Assembly: GCA_938049225.1 (NCBI GenBank)
Contig: CALICM010000059.1
Span: forward strand, 43,128-107,127
Reading direction: 5' to 3'
DNA length: 64,000 nt
Source: an uncultured Paracoccaceae bacterium
GTDB taxonomy: Bacteria > Pseudomonadota > Alphaproteobacteria > Rhodobacterales > Rhodobacteraceae
Part shown: positions 35,352-43,982 of the stretch, in pieces
How positions within the stretch are numbered: position 1 is the first letter of the stretch
Layout of the letters: each line of letters begins with the position of its first letter
Notes under the pieces: generated by a model
The model's input: only the letters and a program-made list of their open reading frames with translations
Told to the model about the DNA's origin: nothing
The model's database searches: none
Program-made: the position numbers and the translations under genes

Positions 35352-37712
35352 CTAACGGGCGAATACATCCGGCAGGAACGTGACAATCCCCGGGAACAGC
35401 CAGAACAGCAGCAGCGCGATCACCTGGATCAACACAAAGGGAATGACACCGCGGTAGATATGCCATGTGGTGACGCTCGCCGGGGCCACGCCACGCAGAT
35501 AGAACAGGGCAAAGCCGAAGGGCGGGGTCAAAAAGCTGGTTTGCAGGTTCACCGCGATCATGATGGTCACCCACTTGGGGTCCATCGTGCCGCCATAGAT
35601 CACCGGACCGACGATGGGCACAACGATGTAGATAATTTCGAGGAAATCCAACACAAAGCCCAAAATGAACAACACCAGCATGACCAGCAGGAACACTTGG
35701 AATTCGCTGTCGAAGGACCGCAGGAACTGCTGGATGTAGTGCTCGCCCCCGAAGCTGATCACCACCAGATTCAACATCTGGCTGCCGATCAAGATCGCGA
35801 ACACCATCGAGGTGACCTTGGCTGTCTCGCGCACCACTGGGCTGAGAACACGCCCGCGCAGCAGGATGAAACACGCATAGACCAGCCCCAACATCGCAAC
35901 CGAATAGGCGGCCTGCGCCACTCCGAAGGCGATCCAGTTCTCAAGGCTCACCACCGCGAGGTTCACGCGCAGGTCGAAATTGACGCCGATGAGCAGCATG
36001 ATCACCAGGGCAAAACTTGCGATCAGAATGCCGCGTCCGCTTTCGTTATTTTCGTCCAGTTTGCGATAGGCCGCCAGCATTAGCGCACCGCCCGCACCAA
36101 GGGCTGCAGCGGGTGTGGGGTTGGTAATCCCGCCCAGGATCGAACCCAAGACGGCAACGATCAGCACCAATGGGGGGAAGACGACGCGCAGCAAATCATT
36201 CTGGCCCAACCGCCGTGCCGCCACACGGGCCCCGATCAGGATCAACAGGAAGGGGATCGCCTGCGCCAGAAACACAATTCCAGGGCTGCTGAGCGGATTG
36301 AGGAAGACAACATCCACCGCCAGCGCCAACCCAACACCGATCAGCCCCACTACCAAGGGGCCACGGGACGCTTCGGGCGCGACGCCAAAGGCAAGGGCGA
36401 ACATCAGTCCAAAGAGGATCAGCATGCTCATCAGCCCCGTGCCCACGGGGGCAGCGTTCAACACGGCAGCGGCCCGCGCGGCCTGTAATTGCTCGGGGCT
36501 AAGGGCGCGTTCTTCTTGCGTCAACGCTCCGCCGCTTTCGGCAATTTCGGCCTGGGTGGCGACTGAACGATCCCATTTCTCTTGGCCATGCAGATCGATC
36601 ATCGCCGCTTGGCAGTCCTCCGATACATTCGTCCGCAGCTCGGCCTGTTCACCTTGGGCAGCAAAAACATCCACATTGATCGACTGCGACCCGGTTAAGT
36701 TAAAGCTGTTGGCCGCCACCGCCATTGCGATGATCCCAACAGGGACGACCAGGAACCAAACCACCCCGTGGCGCGCACTACGGCCATGTCCTTCGCCCCC
36801 TGTCGCGGGGATCGGCGGCGCTTTCTCGGGCCGCACCAGGGCAAAGCCAAACGCATAGAGCCCATAAAGCCCAGCCAGCATGATCCCTGGGATCACCGCG
36901 GCCTGAAACAACGTGCCCACGGACAACACCGCCGGCGTACCCAAATAGGTCAGCGCGTCCGAGCAACCTACCAGCGCCGCGCGCTCCTCTTGCGCAGTGG
37001 CATAAAGGTCGCCGGCCAAAGTGCCCAGCAGCACAATGACGATTGAGGGCGGGATAATCTGCCCCAAAGTGCCCGAGGCCGCGATGACCCCTGTCGCCAG
37101 TTCCGGCGAGTAATTGTTCCGCAGCATCGTCGGCAGCGCCAGCAGCCCCATTGTCACCACGGTTGCACCCACGATGCCTGTTGAAGCCGCCAGAAAGGCG
37201 CCGACAACCACAATCGAAACCGCCAGACCGCCGGGCAGCGGGCCAAACACGCGCGCCATGGTGGTCAGCAGATCGTTCGCGATCTTGGACCGCTCAAGCG
37301 TGATCCCCATCAGCACGAACATCGCCACCGCCAAAAGCGTCTCGATCGATGGCCCGGCAAACACCCGCTCGTTCATGCGGTTCACGATGAAGCTGAGGTT
37401 GCGATCCAGCGCCCGCTCCCATCCGCCATCAAGCAGCGGCTGCACCGCGCGCGGCAGCTCGGGGTATCGGAAAATCGAGATCGCCTCGCGCCTGACCCCT
37501 TCGGCCAACAGCGCGTTGTACTCGGTGCTGGCCGTATCAATCGCCTGATGGATCAGGATGCCTTGGCTGTCCAAAAGGGCGATGATCGCAAAGGAGATGA
37601 CCGCCGAACCGCCAATGGCAAAGGCCACCGGGAACCCCGACATAATGCCCGCGAAAAGACAGAAAAACACGATGATGAGGCTGACCTCGATCCCATCCAA
37701 ACCGAAAAGCAT
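35352..37712 (-). CDS. TRAP transporter large permease, extended form
   Basis: DctM-family protein of 786 residues, far longer than the usual 430. The N-terminal half shows GFPVAFAIGGSAVISFAI and AASGTLGQIIPPSIVIVLLG; the C-terminal half shows LQTSFLTPPFGFALFYLRG. Extra material includes a hydrophilic insertion at about 50-118, a charged loop at about 335-420 (with DCQAAMIDLHGQEKW), and additional helices at about 425-560. Long forms occur in roseobacters, often in sialic-acid-unrelated TRAP systems. It is the last gene of the P-Q-M operon; DctQ lies 12 bases upstream. Confidence 0.9.
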   Translation of the reverse strand: MLFGLDGIEVSLIIVFFCLFAGIMSGFPVAFAIGGSAVISFAIIALLDSQGILIHQAIDTASTEYNALLAEGVRREAISIFRYPELPRAVQPLLDGGWERALDRNLSFIVNRMNERVFAGPSIETLLAVAMFVLMGITLERSKIANDLLTTMARVFGPLPGGLAVSIVVVGAFLAASTGIVGATVVTMGLLALPTMLRNNYSPELATGVIAASGTLGQIIPPSIVIVLLGTLAGDLYATAQEERAALVGCSDALTYLGTPAVLSVGTLFQAAVIPGIMLAGLYGLYAFGFALVRPEKAPPIPATGGEGHGRSARHGVVWFLVVPVGIIAMAVAANSFNLTGSQSINVDVFAAQGEQAELRTNVSEDCQAAMIDLHGQEKWDRSVATQAEIAESGGALTQEERALSPEQLQAARAAAVLNAAPVGTGLMSMLILFGLMFALAFGVAPEASRGPLVVGLIGVGLALAVDVVFLNPLSSPGIVFLAQAIPFLLILIGARVAARRLGQNDLLRVVFPPLVLIVAVLGSILGGITNPTPAAALGAGGALMLAAYRKLDENNESGRGILIASFALVIMLLIGVNFDLRVNLAVVSLENWIAFGVAQAAYSVAMLGLVYACFILLRGRVLSPVVRETAKVTSMVFAILIGSQMLNLVVISFGGEHYIQQFLRSFDSEFQVFLLVMLVLFILGFVLDFLEIIYIVVPIVGPVIYGGTMDPKWVTIMIAVNLQTSFLTPPFGFALFYLRGVAPASVTTWHIYRGVIPFVLIQVIALLLFWLFPGIVTFLPDVFAR

Positions 37713-37724
37713 AACCCCAGCCCC

Positions 37725-38621
37725 TTAGTGAATTTCTGCGACTTTTTCGGCCAGATCATCCTCTAGCGCGTCTTTGTCCAAGTATTTGCCCGCACTATCA
37801 GGGCCTTCGATGAACTCCAGCAGCGAGCGGTAGAAAAACGCCCAAGCTTGTAGAAACATCATCCCAGCAAAGCTGACCAACAGGATCTTGAATAGAAAAT
37901 AGGCGTCGAACCCATTGGGTGAAAAGCCAATAGTCTCGACGTTCCATTTCAAGAGCTGTGCCTTGCGCAGGATCAATTCCAACTTATCCGACGCGCTGAT
38001 CTTGGGCGTCACCAGATGTCGCCACAAAAAGAACCAGCCGAACAGCCAGGTCAGCGTCATCGCGGGGATGATAAAGAACAGCGAGCCCAACATATCCACA
38101 ACGCGTTTCGCCCGGTGCCCCATACCCGCATAGAACAAATCGACCCGTACATGGCCGCCCTGCACAAACGTATAGGCACAGCACATCGCGACGATCATCG
38201 CATTGTACAGCTTCAGCTCTTCAGACCACCAGCTGAGATCCCGCGCGAAGGTATAGCCAAACGGCCCGAACGAGATCTCGGACACCCGAAAAATCCGTTG
38301 CAAAAAGATGATCATCACCTGCTGCAGCACCATGAGCAGACCCGCCCAAGCGAACAGCCGCCCGGTGACATTCGCAAAGCCTTCAAGGCCAACGACCACG
38401 CCCCACAGGAACCGGCGCCAGATCAGGCCCGCGATCAGGACGATCAAAAAGAAGGAAAACACCGAAAAGAAGAACTCGACCGAGCCGCCATAGTAGACAA
38501 AGCGTCCAATCGCCTCGCCATTGGACCAATCCAGCCAGCTTAAGGGGTTGGAGAGCGCTCGAAAGATGTTGATGACACCGGCAATCAAATTGCTGATGAC
38601 CCAGATCAAACCATCAATCAT
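37725..38621 (-). CDS. TRAP transporter small permease subunit, extended form
   Basis: DctQ-type protein of 298 residues, longer than the usual 160-190. It has four core helices plus an N-terminal extension carrying its own hydrophobic segment (INGLIWVISNLIAGVINI-like start and VEFFFSVFSFFLIVLIAGLIW). The conserved GGHVRVDLFYAGM loop is typical of DctQ. It pairs with the equally extended DctM encoded downstream. The matching enlargement of both subunits suggests they contact through the added parts. Confidence 0.88.
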   Translation of the reverse strand: MIDGLIWVISNLIAGVINIFRALSNPLSWLDWSNGEAIGRFVYYGGSVEFFFSVFSFFLIVLIAGLIWRRFLWGVVVGLEGFANVTGRLFAWAGLLMVLQQVMIIFLQRIFRVSEISFGPFGYTFARDLSWWSEELKLYNAMIVAMCCAYTFVQGGHVRVDLFYAGMGHRAKRVVDMLGSLFFIIPAMTLTWLFGWFFLWRHLVTPKISASDKLELILRKAQLLKWNVETIGFSPNGFDAYFLFKILLVSFAGMMFLQAWAFFYRSLLEFIEGPDSAGKYLDKDALEDDLAEKVAEIH

Positions 38622-38676
38622 GGCGCGCCCCCGCAGCTTTCGTGTTTCGACCCGAAACTTTGGCCGGTTGATCGAT

Positions 38677-38702
38677 GCCGCGCCCCAAACGAGGGGCGCG
38701 GC
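38677..38702 (-). other. Strong hairpin between dctP and dctQ of the second TRAP operon
   Basis: GCCGCGCCCC and GGGGCGCGGC form a perfect 10-base-pair stem with a 6-base loop, immediately after the binding-protein stop. It is located where many binding-protein operons hold a stabilising or attenuating hairpin that raises the carrier above the permease. No U-run, so it would more likely protect the upstream message. Confidence 0.6.
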
Positions 38703-38711
38703 GGTATCAGT

Positions 38712-39797
38712 TTAGCCCAAAACGCGGTCGCGCTGGGTGCGATAAGCCCCCTCGGACCGTGTCAGCCAGCCAGACGACGACTTCATCGAGGCTTGGACGC
38801 TGTCAAAGATTTCTTTGAACAGATCGTCGCTCATGTTTTCGTCATAGACCTTCTGGCTGGCAACGCCCATCGCATCCCAAACGCTGTCCGGGAATTCGCG
38901 GATGGTCACACCGCCCGAGGTCAGACGCTGCAGTGCTGAACCGTTGTTGTTCAGGAACTGCGCCAGGCTCCACTGGTGGGTGTCGCCCGCAGCCACTTCG
39001 ATGATCCGCTGCTGGGCAGGGGTCAGGCTGTCGAACACCTCGCGGTTGGTCGCCAGCGACAGGCCCGCGCCCGGCTCGTGGAAACCGGCGGTGTAGTAGA
39101 TCTTGGTGATCTCGTTGAACCCGGCCTTCTCGTCCGCCCAGGGGCCGATCCACTCGGTACCGTCAATGGCACCCGAGGCGAGCGCCTGATAAACTTCGGC
39201 ACCTGGCAAGTTCTGCACCGAGGCCCCCATGTAGCCCAGCGCCTTGCCACCCAGACCCGGCATGCGGAATTTCAAACCGTTGAAATCCTCGGGGCCATTG
39301 ATTTCCTTGCGGAACCAACCGCCAGCCTGCGCGCCGGTGTTCCCGGCCAGGAACGACTTAAGGTTAAAGATCTGGCCCAACTGGTCGTGCATCGCACCGC
39401 CGTCGCCATGATAGTACCAGTTCACCAGTTCCTGCGCGGTCATGCCGAACGGAATGGCGGTAAAGAACGCATAGCCCGGGTGCTGACCGGTGAAGTAATA
39501 GTCGGCGCCGTGGTACATATCCGCCTGACCAGAGGTTACAGCGTCAAACACCTCGAACGCGCCCACCAACTCACCGGCGGCTTTGAGGTCGACGGTCAGG
39601 GCGCCATCCGACATTTCAGTGATAATGTCAGCCGCGCGCTGCGCGCTATCATGCACGCCGGCCAGGCCACGGCCCCAGGTCGTAACCAAAGTCAGTGTGC
39701 GCTTGCCTTGCGCGTAAGCGGGTGCTGCCAGCGCGCTGCCAGCCGCAACCGCACCGCCACTGAGTGCAGAGTTCTTCAGAAAAGAACGACGATCCAT
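38712..39797 (-). CDS. TRAP transporter substrate-binding protein
   Basis: Periplasmic binding protein of 361 residues with a twin-arginine signal (MDRRSFLKNSALSGG, cleavage after APAYA). TRAP features are DAVTSGQADMYHG, FRMPGLGGKALGYMGA and LASGAIDGTEWIGP. The type resembles carriers for 2-oxoacids and lactate-like carboxylates. GGGAGG lies 6-8 bases before the ATG. It leads the P-Q-M operon and diverges from the nitrile hydratase genes. Confidence 0.93.
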   Translation of the reverse strand: MDRRSFLKNSALSGGAVAAGSALAAPAYAQGKRTLTLVTTWGRGLAGVHDSAQRAADIITEMSDGALTVDLKAAGELVGAFEVFDAVTSGQADMYHGADYYFTGQHPGYAFFTAIPFGMTAQELVNWYYHGDGGAMHDQLGQIFNLKSFLAGNTGAQAGGWFRKEINGPEDFNGLKFRMPGLGGKALGYMGASVQNLPGAEVYQALASGAIDGTEWIGPWADEKAGFNEITKIYYTAGFHEPGAGLSLATNREVFDSLTPAQQRIIEVAAGDTHQWSLAQFLNNNGSALQRLTSGGVTIREFPDSVWDAMGVASQKVYDENMSDDLFKEIFDSVQASMKSSSGWLTRSEGAYRTQRDRVLG

Positions 39798-39980
39798 GTT
39801 ATATCCTCCCGAATGAAAGCCCGGCCCTTTTCAGCGCGGGCGGATCTGTCAATGCGCGGACCTTAGGCGAGGTCACGACATCTTGAAATACCAACAAACC
39901 CGCAGAAGGGGCAGATTGTTTGCTTTTTGGCTTTTTGCGGCGGGGCGGGCTGGTTAAAGTCGCCCCGAAAGGGGCCGAAT

Positions 39981-40592
39981 ATGCATGATCACGACCATGA
40001 CCACGGCGACAACAGCCTGGACCCGATGACCGCGCGGGTCAAAGCGCTCGAGACGATCCTAACCGAAAAGGGCCTGGTGGATCCCGCTGCATTGGACGCG
40101 ATCATCGAGTCGGTCCAAACCAAGATCGGCCCCCGGAACGGCGCCAAAGTGGTCGCGCGGGCGTGGAGCGATCCCGATTTCGCCGCCCGTCTGGCCGAGG
40201 ATGCGACCTCGGCCGTGGCGGAACTGGGCTATAGCGGCCGACAGGGCGAGCATCTGCAAGCGGTGTTCAATACTCAGGACACCCATAACCTGGTCGTGTG
40301 CACCCTGTGCTCGTGCTACCCTTGGACCGTCTTGGGCTTGCCCCCGGTCTGGTACAAATCCCCACCCTACCGCGCCCGCGCTGTCCGCGACCCGCGTGGG
40401 GTACTCGCCGAGTTCGGCGTCACCCTTCCCGAAAGCACCCAGATCCGCGTTTGGGACAGCACGGCCGAGTTGCGTTATTTGGTGGTGCCCGAGCGCCCCG
40501 AGGGCACTGAGGGCCTGGACGAGGCCGCACTGGCCGAACTGGTCACCCGCGATGCGATGATCGGCTGCGGCCTGGCCAAGGTGCCCGCATGA
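39981..40592 (+). CDS. nthA: Nitrile hydratase alpha subunit, cobalt type
   Basis: Subunit of 203 residues of the enzyme that hydrates nitriles to amides. The metal-binding claw is [10 protein letters not shown]; the threonine in CTLCSC marks the cobalt type, whereas iron enzymes have serine. The cysteines are oxidised after translation in known enzymes. A histidine-rich N-terminus (HDHDHDHGD) could hold cobalt. Start is ATG 39981; the longer frame runs over the divergent promoter. Stop overlaps the beta start. Confidence 0.95.
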   Translation: MHDHDHDHGDNSLDPMTARVKALETILTEKGLVDPAALDAIIESVQTKIGPRNGAKVVARAWSDPDFAARLAEDATSAVAELGYSGRQGEHLQAVFNTQDTHNLVVCTLCSCYPWTVLGLPPVWYKSPPYRARAVRDPRGVLAEFGVTLPESTQIRVWDSTAELRYLVVPERPEGTEGLDEAALAELVTRDAMIGCGLAKVPA

Positions 40593-41248
40593 ACGGGCCT
40601 CATGATTTGGGCGGACGGGCGGGCTTTGGCCCCATCGCACCAGAACCGGACGAGCCATTGTTCCATGCCGCTTGGGAACCCCGTGCGTTGGCTGTGACCC
40701 TTGCCAGTGGGGCGCTGGGCCATTGGACGCTCGACGAAAGCCGCCATGCCCGGGAAAGTCTGCCGCCAGCGGGCTACCTGTCGTGGTCGTACTATCAGAT
40801 CTGGATCAGCGCACTGGAAAACCTGCTGATCCGCCATGGCGAGGTCACCCGTGAGGAGCTTTCCTTGGGCCATGTGCTGCAGCCCGGCCAACGCCCGCAA
40901 AACCGGCTGACCGCCGATAAAGTTCCCGGCGTGATGGCCAAAGGCGGGCCCGTTGATCGGCCCGCCACCGCACCAGTCCGCTTTGCCAAGGGCGACCGGG
41001 TTAGCACCCGCAATCTGCAACCCGACACGCACACGCGCCTGCCCGCTTACGCCCGCGAGAAAACCGGGGTGATCGCGGCGGTCCGCGGCGTCCATGTCTT
41101 CCCCGACACCAATGCGCATGGCCAGGGCGAGCAGCCGCAATGGCTTTATACCGTCGCCTTCGACGGCCAAACGCTGTGGGGGGCTGACGCCGCCCCCGGC
41201 CTGACCGTCAGTATCGACGCTTGGGAGCCCTATCTTGAACCCGCCTGA
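40589..41248 (+). CDS. nthB: Nitrile hydratase beta subunit
   Basis: Subunit of 219 residues. It begins with the typical [16 protein letters not shown] and has the C-terminal barrel segments ([16 protein letters not shown]) of the family. It overlaps nthA by 4 bases (ATGA) and the accessory gene by 14 bases, so the three are coupled. Heterodimerises with alpha to make the active site. Confidence 0.95.
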   Translation: MNGPHDLGGRAGFGPIAPEPDEPLFHAAWEPRALAVTLASGALGHWTLDESRHARESLPPAGYLSWSYYQIWISALENLLIRHGEVTREELSLGHVLQPGQRPQNRLTADKVPGVMAKGGPVDRPATAPVRFAKGDRVSTRNLQPDTHTRLPAYAREKTGVIAAVRGVHVFPDTNAHGQGEQPQWLYTVAFDGQTLWGADAAPGLTVSIDAWEPYLEPA

Positions 41249-41585
41249 CACCCCGACCTTCGATGCGCCATGGCAGGCCCAAGCCTTTGCGCTGGCGGTT
41301 GCACTGTCCGACGCGGGTCATTTTACCTGGACCGAATGGTCCGAAGCCCTGGGTGCCCGACTGAACGGCCCCAACGCCGCCAGGGATGGCAGCGACTATT
41401 ATGACCATTGGCTGGAAAACCTGGTTGCCCTTCTGAATGCCAAAGGCTTGGCCTTGCCTGAGGCCATCGATACCACAGCACAGGCTTGGCAACGCGCCGC
41501 GACCGCCACCCCGCATGGAAAACCCATCGCCTTGTCGAATGATCCCAAGGCCCAAGGCGCGGGTTCGGACAACTATCACAATTGA
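41235..41585 (+). CDS. Nitrile hydratase accessory protein (activator, P14K type)
   Basis: Protein of 116 residues of the nitrile hydratase activator family, which delivers cobalt to the alpha subunit by self-subunit swapping. The pattern FDAPWQAQAFALAVAL and YYDHWLENLVALLNAKG matches. Start appears to be TTG at 41235, with GGGAG 8 bases upstream and no better start; it overlaps the end of nthB. No amidase gene follows. Confidence 0.85.
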   Translation: MNPPDTPTFDAPWQAQAFALAVALSDAGHFTWTEWSEALGARLNGPNAARDGSDYYDHWLENLVALLNAKGLALPEAIDTTAQAWQRAATATPHGKPIALSNDPKAQGAGSDNYHN

Positions 41586-41637
41586 CCCGCCGTGTCCTTC
41601 CACGTCATATGGACGCCTAGCAAGGAAGACCGGCTAA

Positions 41638-43077
41638 GTGACACAGATCACGCAAGACCATCAAACACCGCGCCGCTGGCGCCTGAGTTACGGCCAGAAA
41701 ATCTTTCTGCTGGCCACCGTCCCCTTGGTGCTGGCCGCCTCGGCCATCGCCGTGCTGGTCAGCGTCCAATCCCGCGCCCTGGCCGAGCAAGAGATCGCCC
41801 TGCTCGAGGACCGGCTGCTTGAGGCGAAGCAATCCGAACTGGCGAACTACATGTCACTCGCCCGCACGTCCATCGGGCATATTTATGGTAACGCGCTGCC
41901 CGATGACGAAGCCGCCAAAACCCGCGTGATCCAAATTCTGGCAGCAATGACCTATGGTACCGATGGATTCTTCTTCGTTTATGACTACGATGGCACCAAT
42001 CTGGTCAGCCCGAAACAGACCTATCTGATCAACAAAAACTGGTGGGACGTGACCAACCGCGAAGGACGCTATGTGGTCCGCGATCTGATCGGGACCGCCC
42101 GCGCAGGCGGCGGGATCCAAGAATATGCCTGGCCTAAGCCGTCAACGGGCCAGACCGCTCAGATGTACTCCTACGTCATTGGCCTGCAAGACTGGCGCTG
42201 GGCCGTGGGCACCGGGATTTGGATTGACGATGTGGTGGCGCAAGTCGCCACCGCGCGGGCTATTACCGAGGCGCGGATCCAGCGGACCTTTCTTTTAATC
42301 GCGCTGATCACCCTTGTATCCCTGCTCATGGTTTTTGTCTCGGGGCTGTGGATCAACATTCGCGAGCGACGGCTGGCCGACGCGAAACTCAAGGAACTGA
42401 CCCAGAGGATTTTCGACACGCAAGAGGAAGAGCGCGGCCGCGTCGCCCGCGAACTGCACGATGGCATTAGCCAAATCCTGATCGGCGTCCGTTATGCGAT
42501 GGATCTGGCTGCCCGCCGCTTGAAAACCGGCAAAGCCGGTGTCAGCGATAGCCTGTACACCTCAACCAAGGGCCTGAATGACGCTATCTCGGAAGTGCGC
42601 CGCATCAGTCGCGACCTGCGCCCCGGTGTGCTTGACGACTTGGGCCTGGGGCCTGCCCTGAAAACCCTGACCGAGGATTTCAGCGCCCGCACCGGCATCC
42701 TCACCCAGTTCGAAACCGTGGTGTTCCGCAACCGGCTGACGGCGGATGCCAAGACCGCCCTCTACCGCGTCGCGCAAGAGGCGCTAACCAATATCGAACG
42801 CCATGCCGATGCCAACAGCGTCACGATCAAACTCTTCGGTCACCGCCGCGGCGCGACCCTTCGTGTCGAAGATGACGGCATCGGCATGCGCAACGCCGCC
42901 GCGCGCCCCGACCGCGGCATGGGCCTGCGCAATATGGCCGAACGGATCGAACATCTTGACGGCACGTTGCGCGTCCTTTCGACCAGCAAGGGCACTTTGA
43001 TAGAAGCGCAACTGCCACCCAAACACCTGCTCGCCGCCAGCCAATCTGCCAGCAACCAAAGGGCCGAAAGCGCATGA
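41638..43077 (+). CDS. Sensor histidine kinase with Cache domain, NarL-type
   Basis: Membrane kinase of 479 residues. TM1 at about 22-44, an extracytoplasmic single Cache domain at about 45-215 (DGFFFVYDYDGTNLVSP; GLQDWRWAVGTGIWIDDV), TM2 at about 217-240, then the HisKA_3 region with the phosphorylated His274 (RELHDGISQI) and an ATPase domain (DDGIGM, GMGLRNM). It starts at GTG 41638. It overlaps the response regulator by 4 bases. Cache/HisKA_3 kinases of this kind often control nearby TRAP operons in Rhodobacterales, making the TRAP operon at 35352-39797 a plausible target. Confidence 0.92.
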   Translation: MTQITQDHQTPRRWRLSYGQKIFLLATVPLVLAASAIAVLVSVQSRALAEQEIALLEDRLLEAKQSELANYMSLARTSIGHIYGNALPDDEAAKTRVIQILAAMTYGTDGFFFVYDYDGTNLVSPKQTYLINKNWWDVTNREGRYVVRDLIGTARAGGGIQEYAWPKPSTGQTAQMYSYVIGLQDWRWAVGTGIWIDDVVAQVATARAITEARIQRTFLLIALITLVSLLMVFVSGLWINIRERRLADAKLKELTQRIFDTQEEERGRVARELHDGISQILIGVRYAMDLAARRLKTGKAGVSDSLYTSTKGLNDAISEVRRISRDLRPGVLDDLGLGPALKTLTEDFSARTGILTQFETVVFRNRLTADAKTALYRVAQEALTNIERHADANSVTIKLFGHRRGATLRVEDDGIGMRNAAARPDRGMGLRNMAERIEHLDGTLRVLSTSKGTLIEAQLPPKHLLAASQSASNQRAESA

Positions 43078-43697
43078 CCACCCCCATTCGCATTCTGATC
43101 GCCGACGACCATCCACTGGTGGTCGAAGGCGTGCGCGGCGTACTGGAAACCTATGACGCCCTGCAAGTGGTCGGTACCGCGGCTAACGGGGAGGAGGCCC
43201 TCGCCGCCTTTGACCGCGAGACCCCAGATGTGGTCTTGATGGACCTTAATATGCCTGGGATGAGCGGCCTGGCAGCGACCGAGATCCTGTTGGAACGTCA
43301 CCCCGATGCCCGCATCCTGATCCTGTCGATGCACGACACCCCCGAATATATATCGACCGCCCTGCGCCACGGCGCCCGCGGTTATGTCCTGAAGGATGTC
43401 CCCACAGACGACATCGTCCAAGCGATCGAGCATGTCCATGCGGGCGAGCGCTACTTGTGCACCGGAACAGCGCAGGTCTTGTCGCCCGAAACCGGGCGCG
43501 AACCGCTGACCAGCCGCGAACAGACGGTGTTGCTGGAGCTTGCCTCGGGCAAATCCAATAAAGAGGTCGCGCGCGAATTGGACATCTCGGTCCGAACGGT
43601 CGAGACGCATCGCAAGAATATCAAACGCAAGCTGGACATCTCGTCGACCGCCGGTCTGACCCGCTATGCGATGGAGCATGGGGTTCTGAAAAGCTAG
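43074..43697 (+). CDS. Response regulator, NarL/FixJ type
   Basis: Regulator of 207 residues. The receiver domain has the acidic pair Asp11-Asp12, the phosphorylated Asp57 (VVLMDLNMPG) and Lys107-region (YVLKDV). A LuxR-type DNA-binding domain at about 143-200 has LTSREQTVLLELASGKSNKEVA. It overlaps the kinase gene by 4 bases and forms its two-component partner. Confidence 0.95.
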   Translation: MTTPIRILIADDHPLVVEGVRGVLETYDALQVVGTAANGEEALAAFDRETPDVVLMDLNMPGMSGLAATEILLERHPDARILILSMHDTPEYISTALRHGARGYVLKDVPTDDIVQAIEHVHAGERYLCTGTAQVLSPETGREPLTSREQTVLLELASGKSNKEVARELDISVRTVETHRKNIKRKLDISSTAGLTRYAMEHGVLKS

Positions 43698-43810
43698 CGG
43701 CCCAAAGCGGTCAGAGAATTGTTTTCTCGAAATTTCAATTCTTGGGCAGCTTTAGAAATAAAAGATCTTTACATCACCCGCCAGCGACATAAAAAGTTGC
43801 TCCAAGCCTG

Positions 43811-43839
43811 TTGACCAAGCGCGAACCGCGCCCTACAAA
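43811..43839 (+). promoter_or_regulatory. Promoter of the acetolactate synthase operon
   Basis: TTGACC (43811-43816) and TACAAA (43834-43839) are spaced by exactly 17 bases. The predicted start of transcription, six to seven bases on, falls at or next to the leader-peptide ATG at 43846, so the leader would be translated without a 5' untranslated region. Confidence 0.65.
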
Positions 43840-43845
43840 AGGGTT

Positions 43846-43896
43846 ATGAGCATCACAGTCGTACTCATTGGAACGCGCGGGCCCCGGCGAAGGTAG
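43846..43896 (+). CDS. ilv leader peptide
   Basis: A 16-residue reading frame, MSITVVLIGTRGPRRR, holds Ile, Val, Val, Leu, Ile and Thr among its first nine residues, the classic content for branched-chain amino acid attenuation. It lies 86 bases before ilvI. It is too short for the usual gene callers. Shortage of charged Ile, Val or Leu tRNA would stall ribosomes here and change folding of the downstream RNA. Confidence 0.82.
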   Translation: MSITVVLIGTRGPRRR

Positions 43897-43947
43897 CACC
43901 TTCAGATCGGAACGCTCGCGCACAGGCCCCTCACTGGGGCTTTTTTT
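43876..43947 (+). terminator. Transcription attenuator of the ilv operon
   Basis: The hairpin AGGCCCC-TCACT-GGGGCTT (43924-43942) with a run of seven T (43941-43947) is a canonical intrinsic terminator, and ilvI starts 36 bases later. Upstream, a 6-base-pair hairpin GAAGGT-AGC-ACCTTC (43889-43903) spans the leader stop codon. The GGGCC in the leader (43879-43883) can pair with GGCCC (43925-43929) as an antiterminator. Together this is a leader-peptide attenuator; exact competing structures need folding. Confidence 0.8.
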
Positions 43948-43982
43948 ATGCCTCGCCCGAGGCCAGGAACGGAGAGAAACAG

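Noticed and set aside
39927..39980. Upstream in-frame start for nitrile hydratase alpha
   Set aside because: The 18 extra residues lie in the divergent promoter region; family similarity and the His-rich start begin at 39981.
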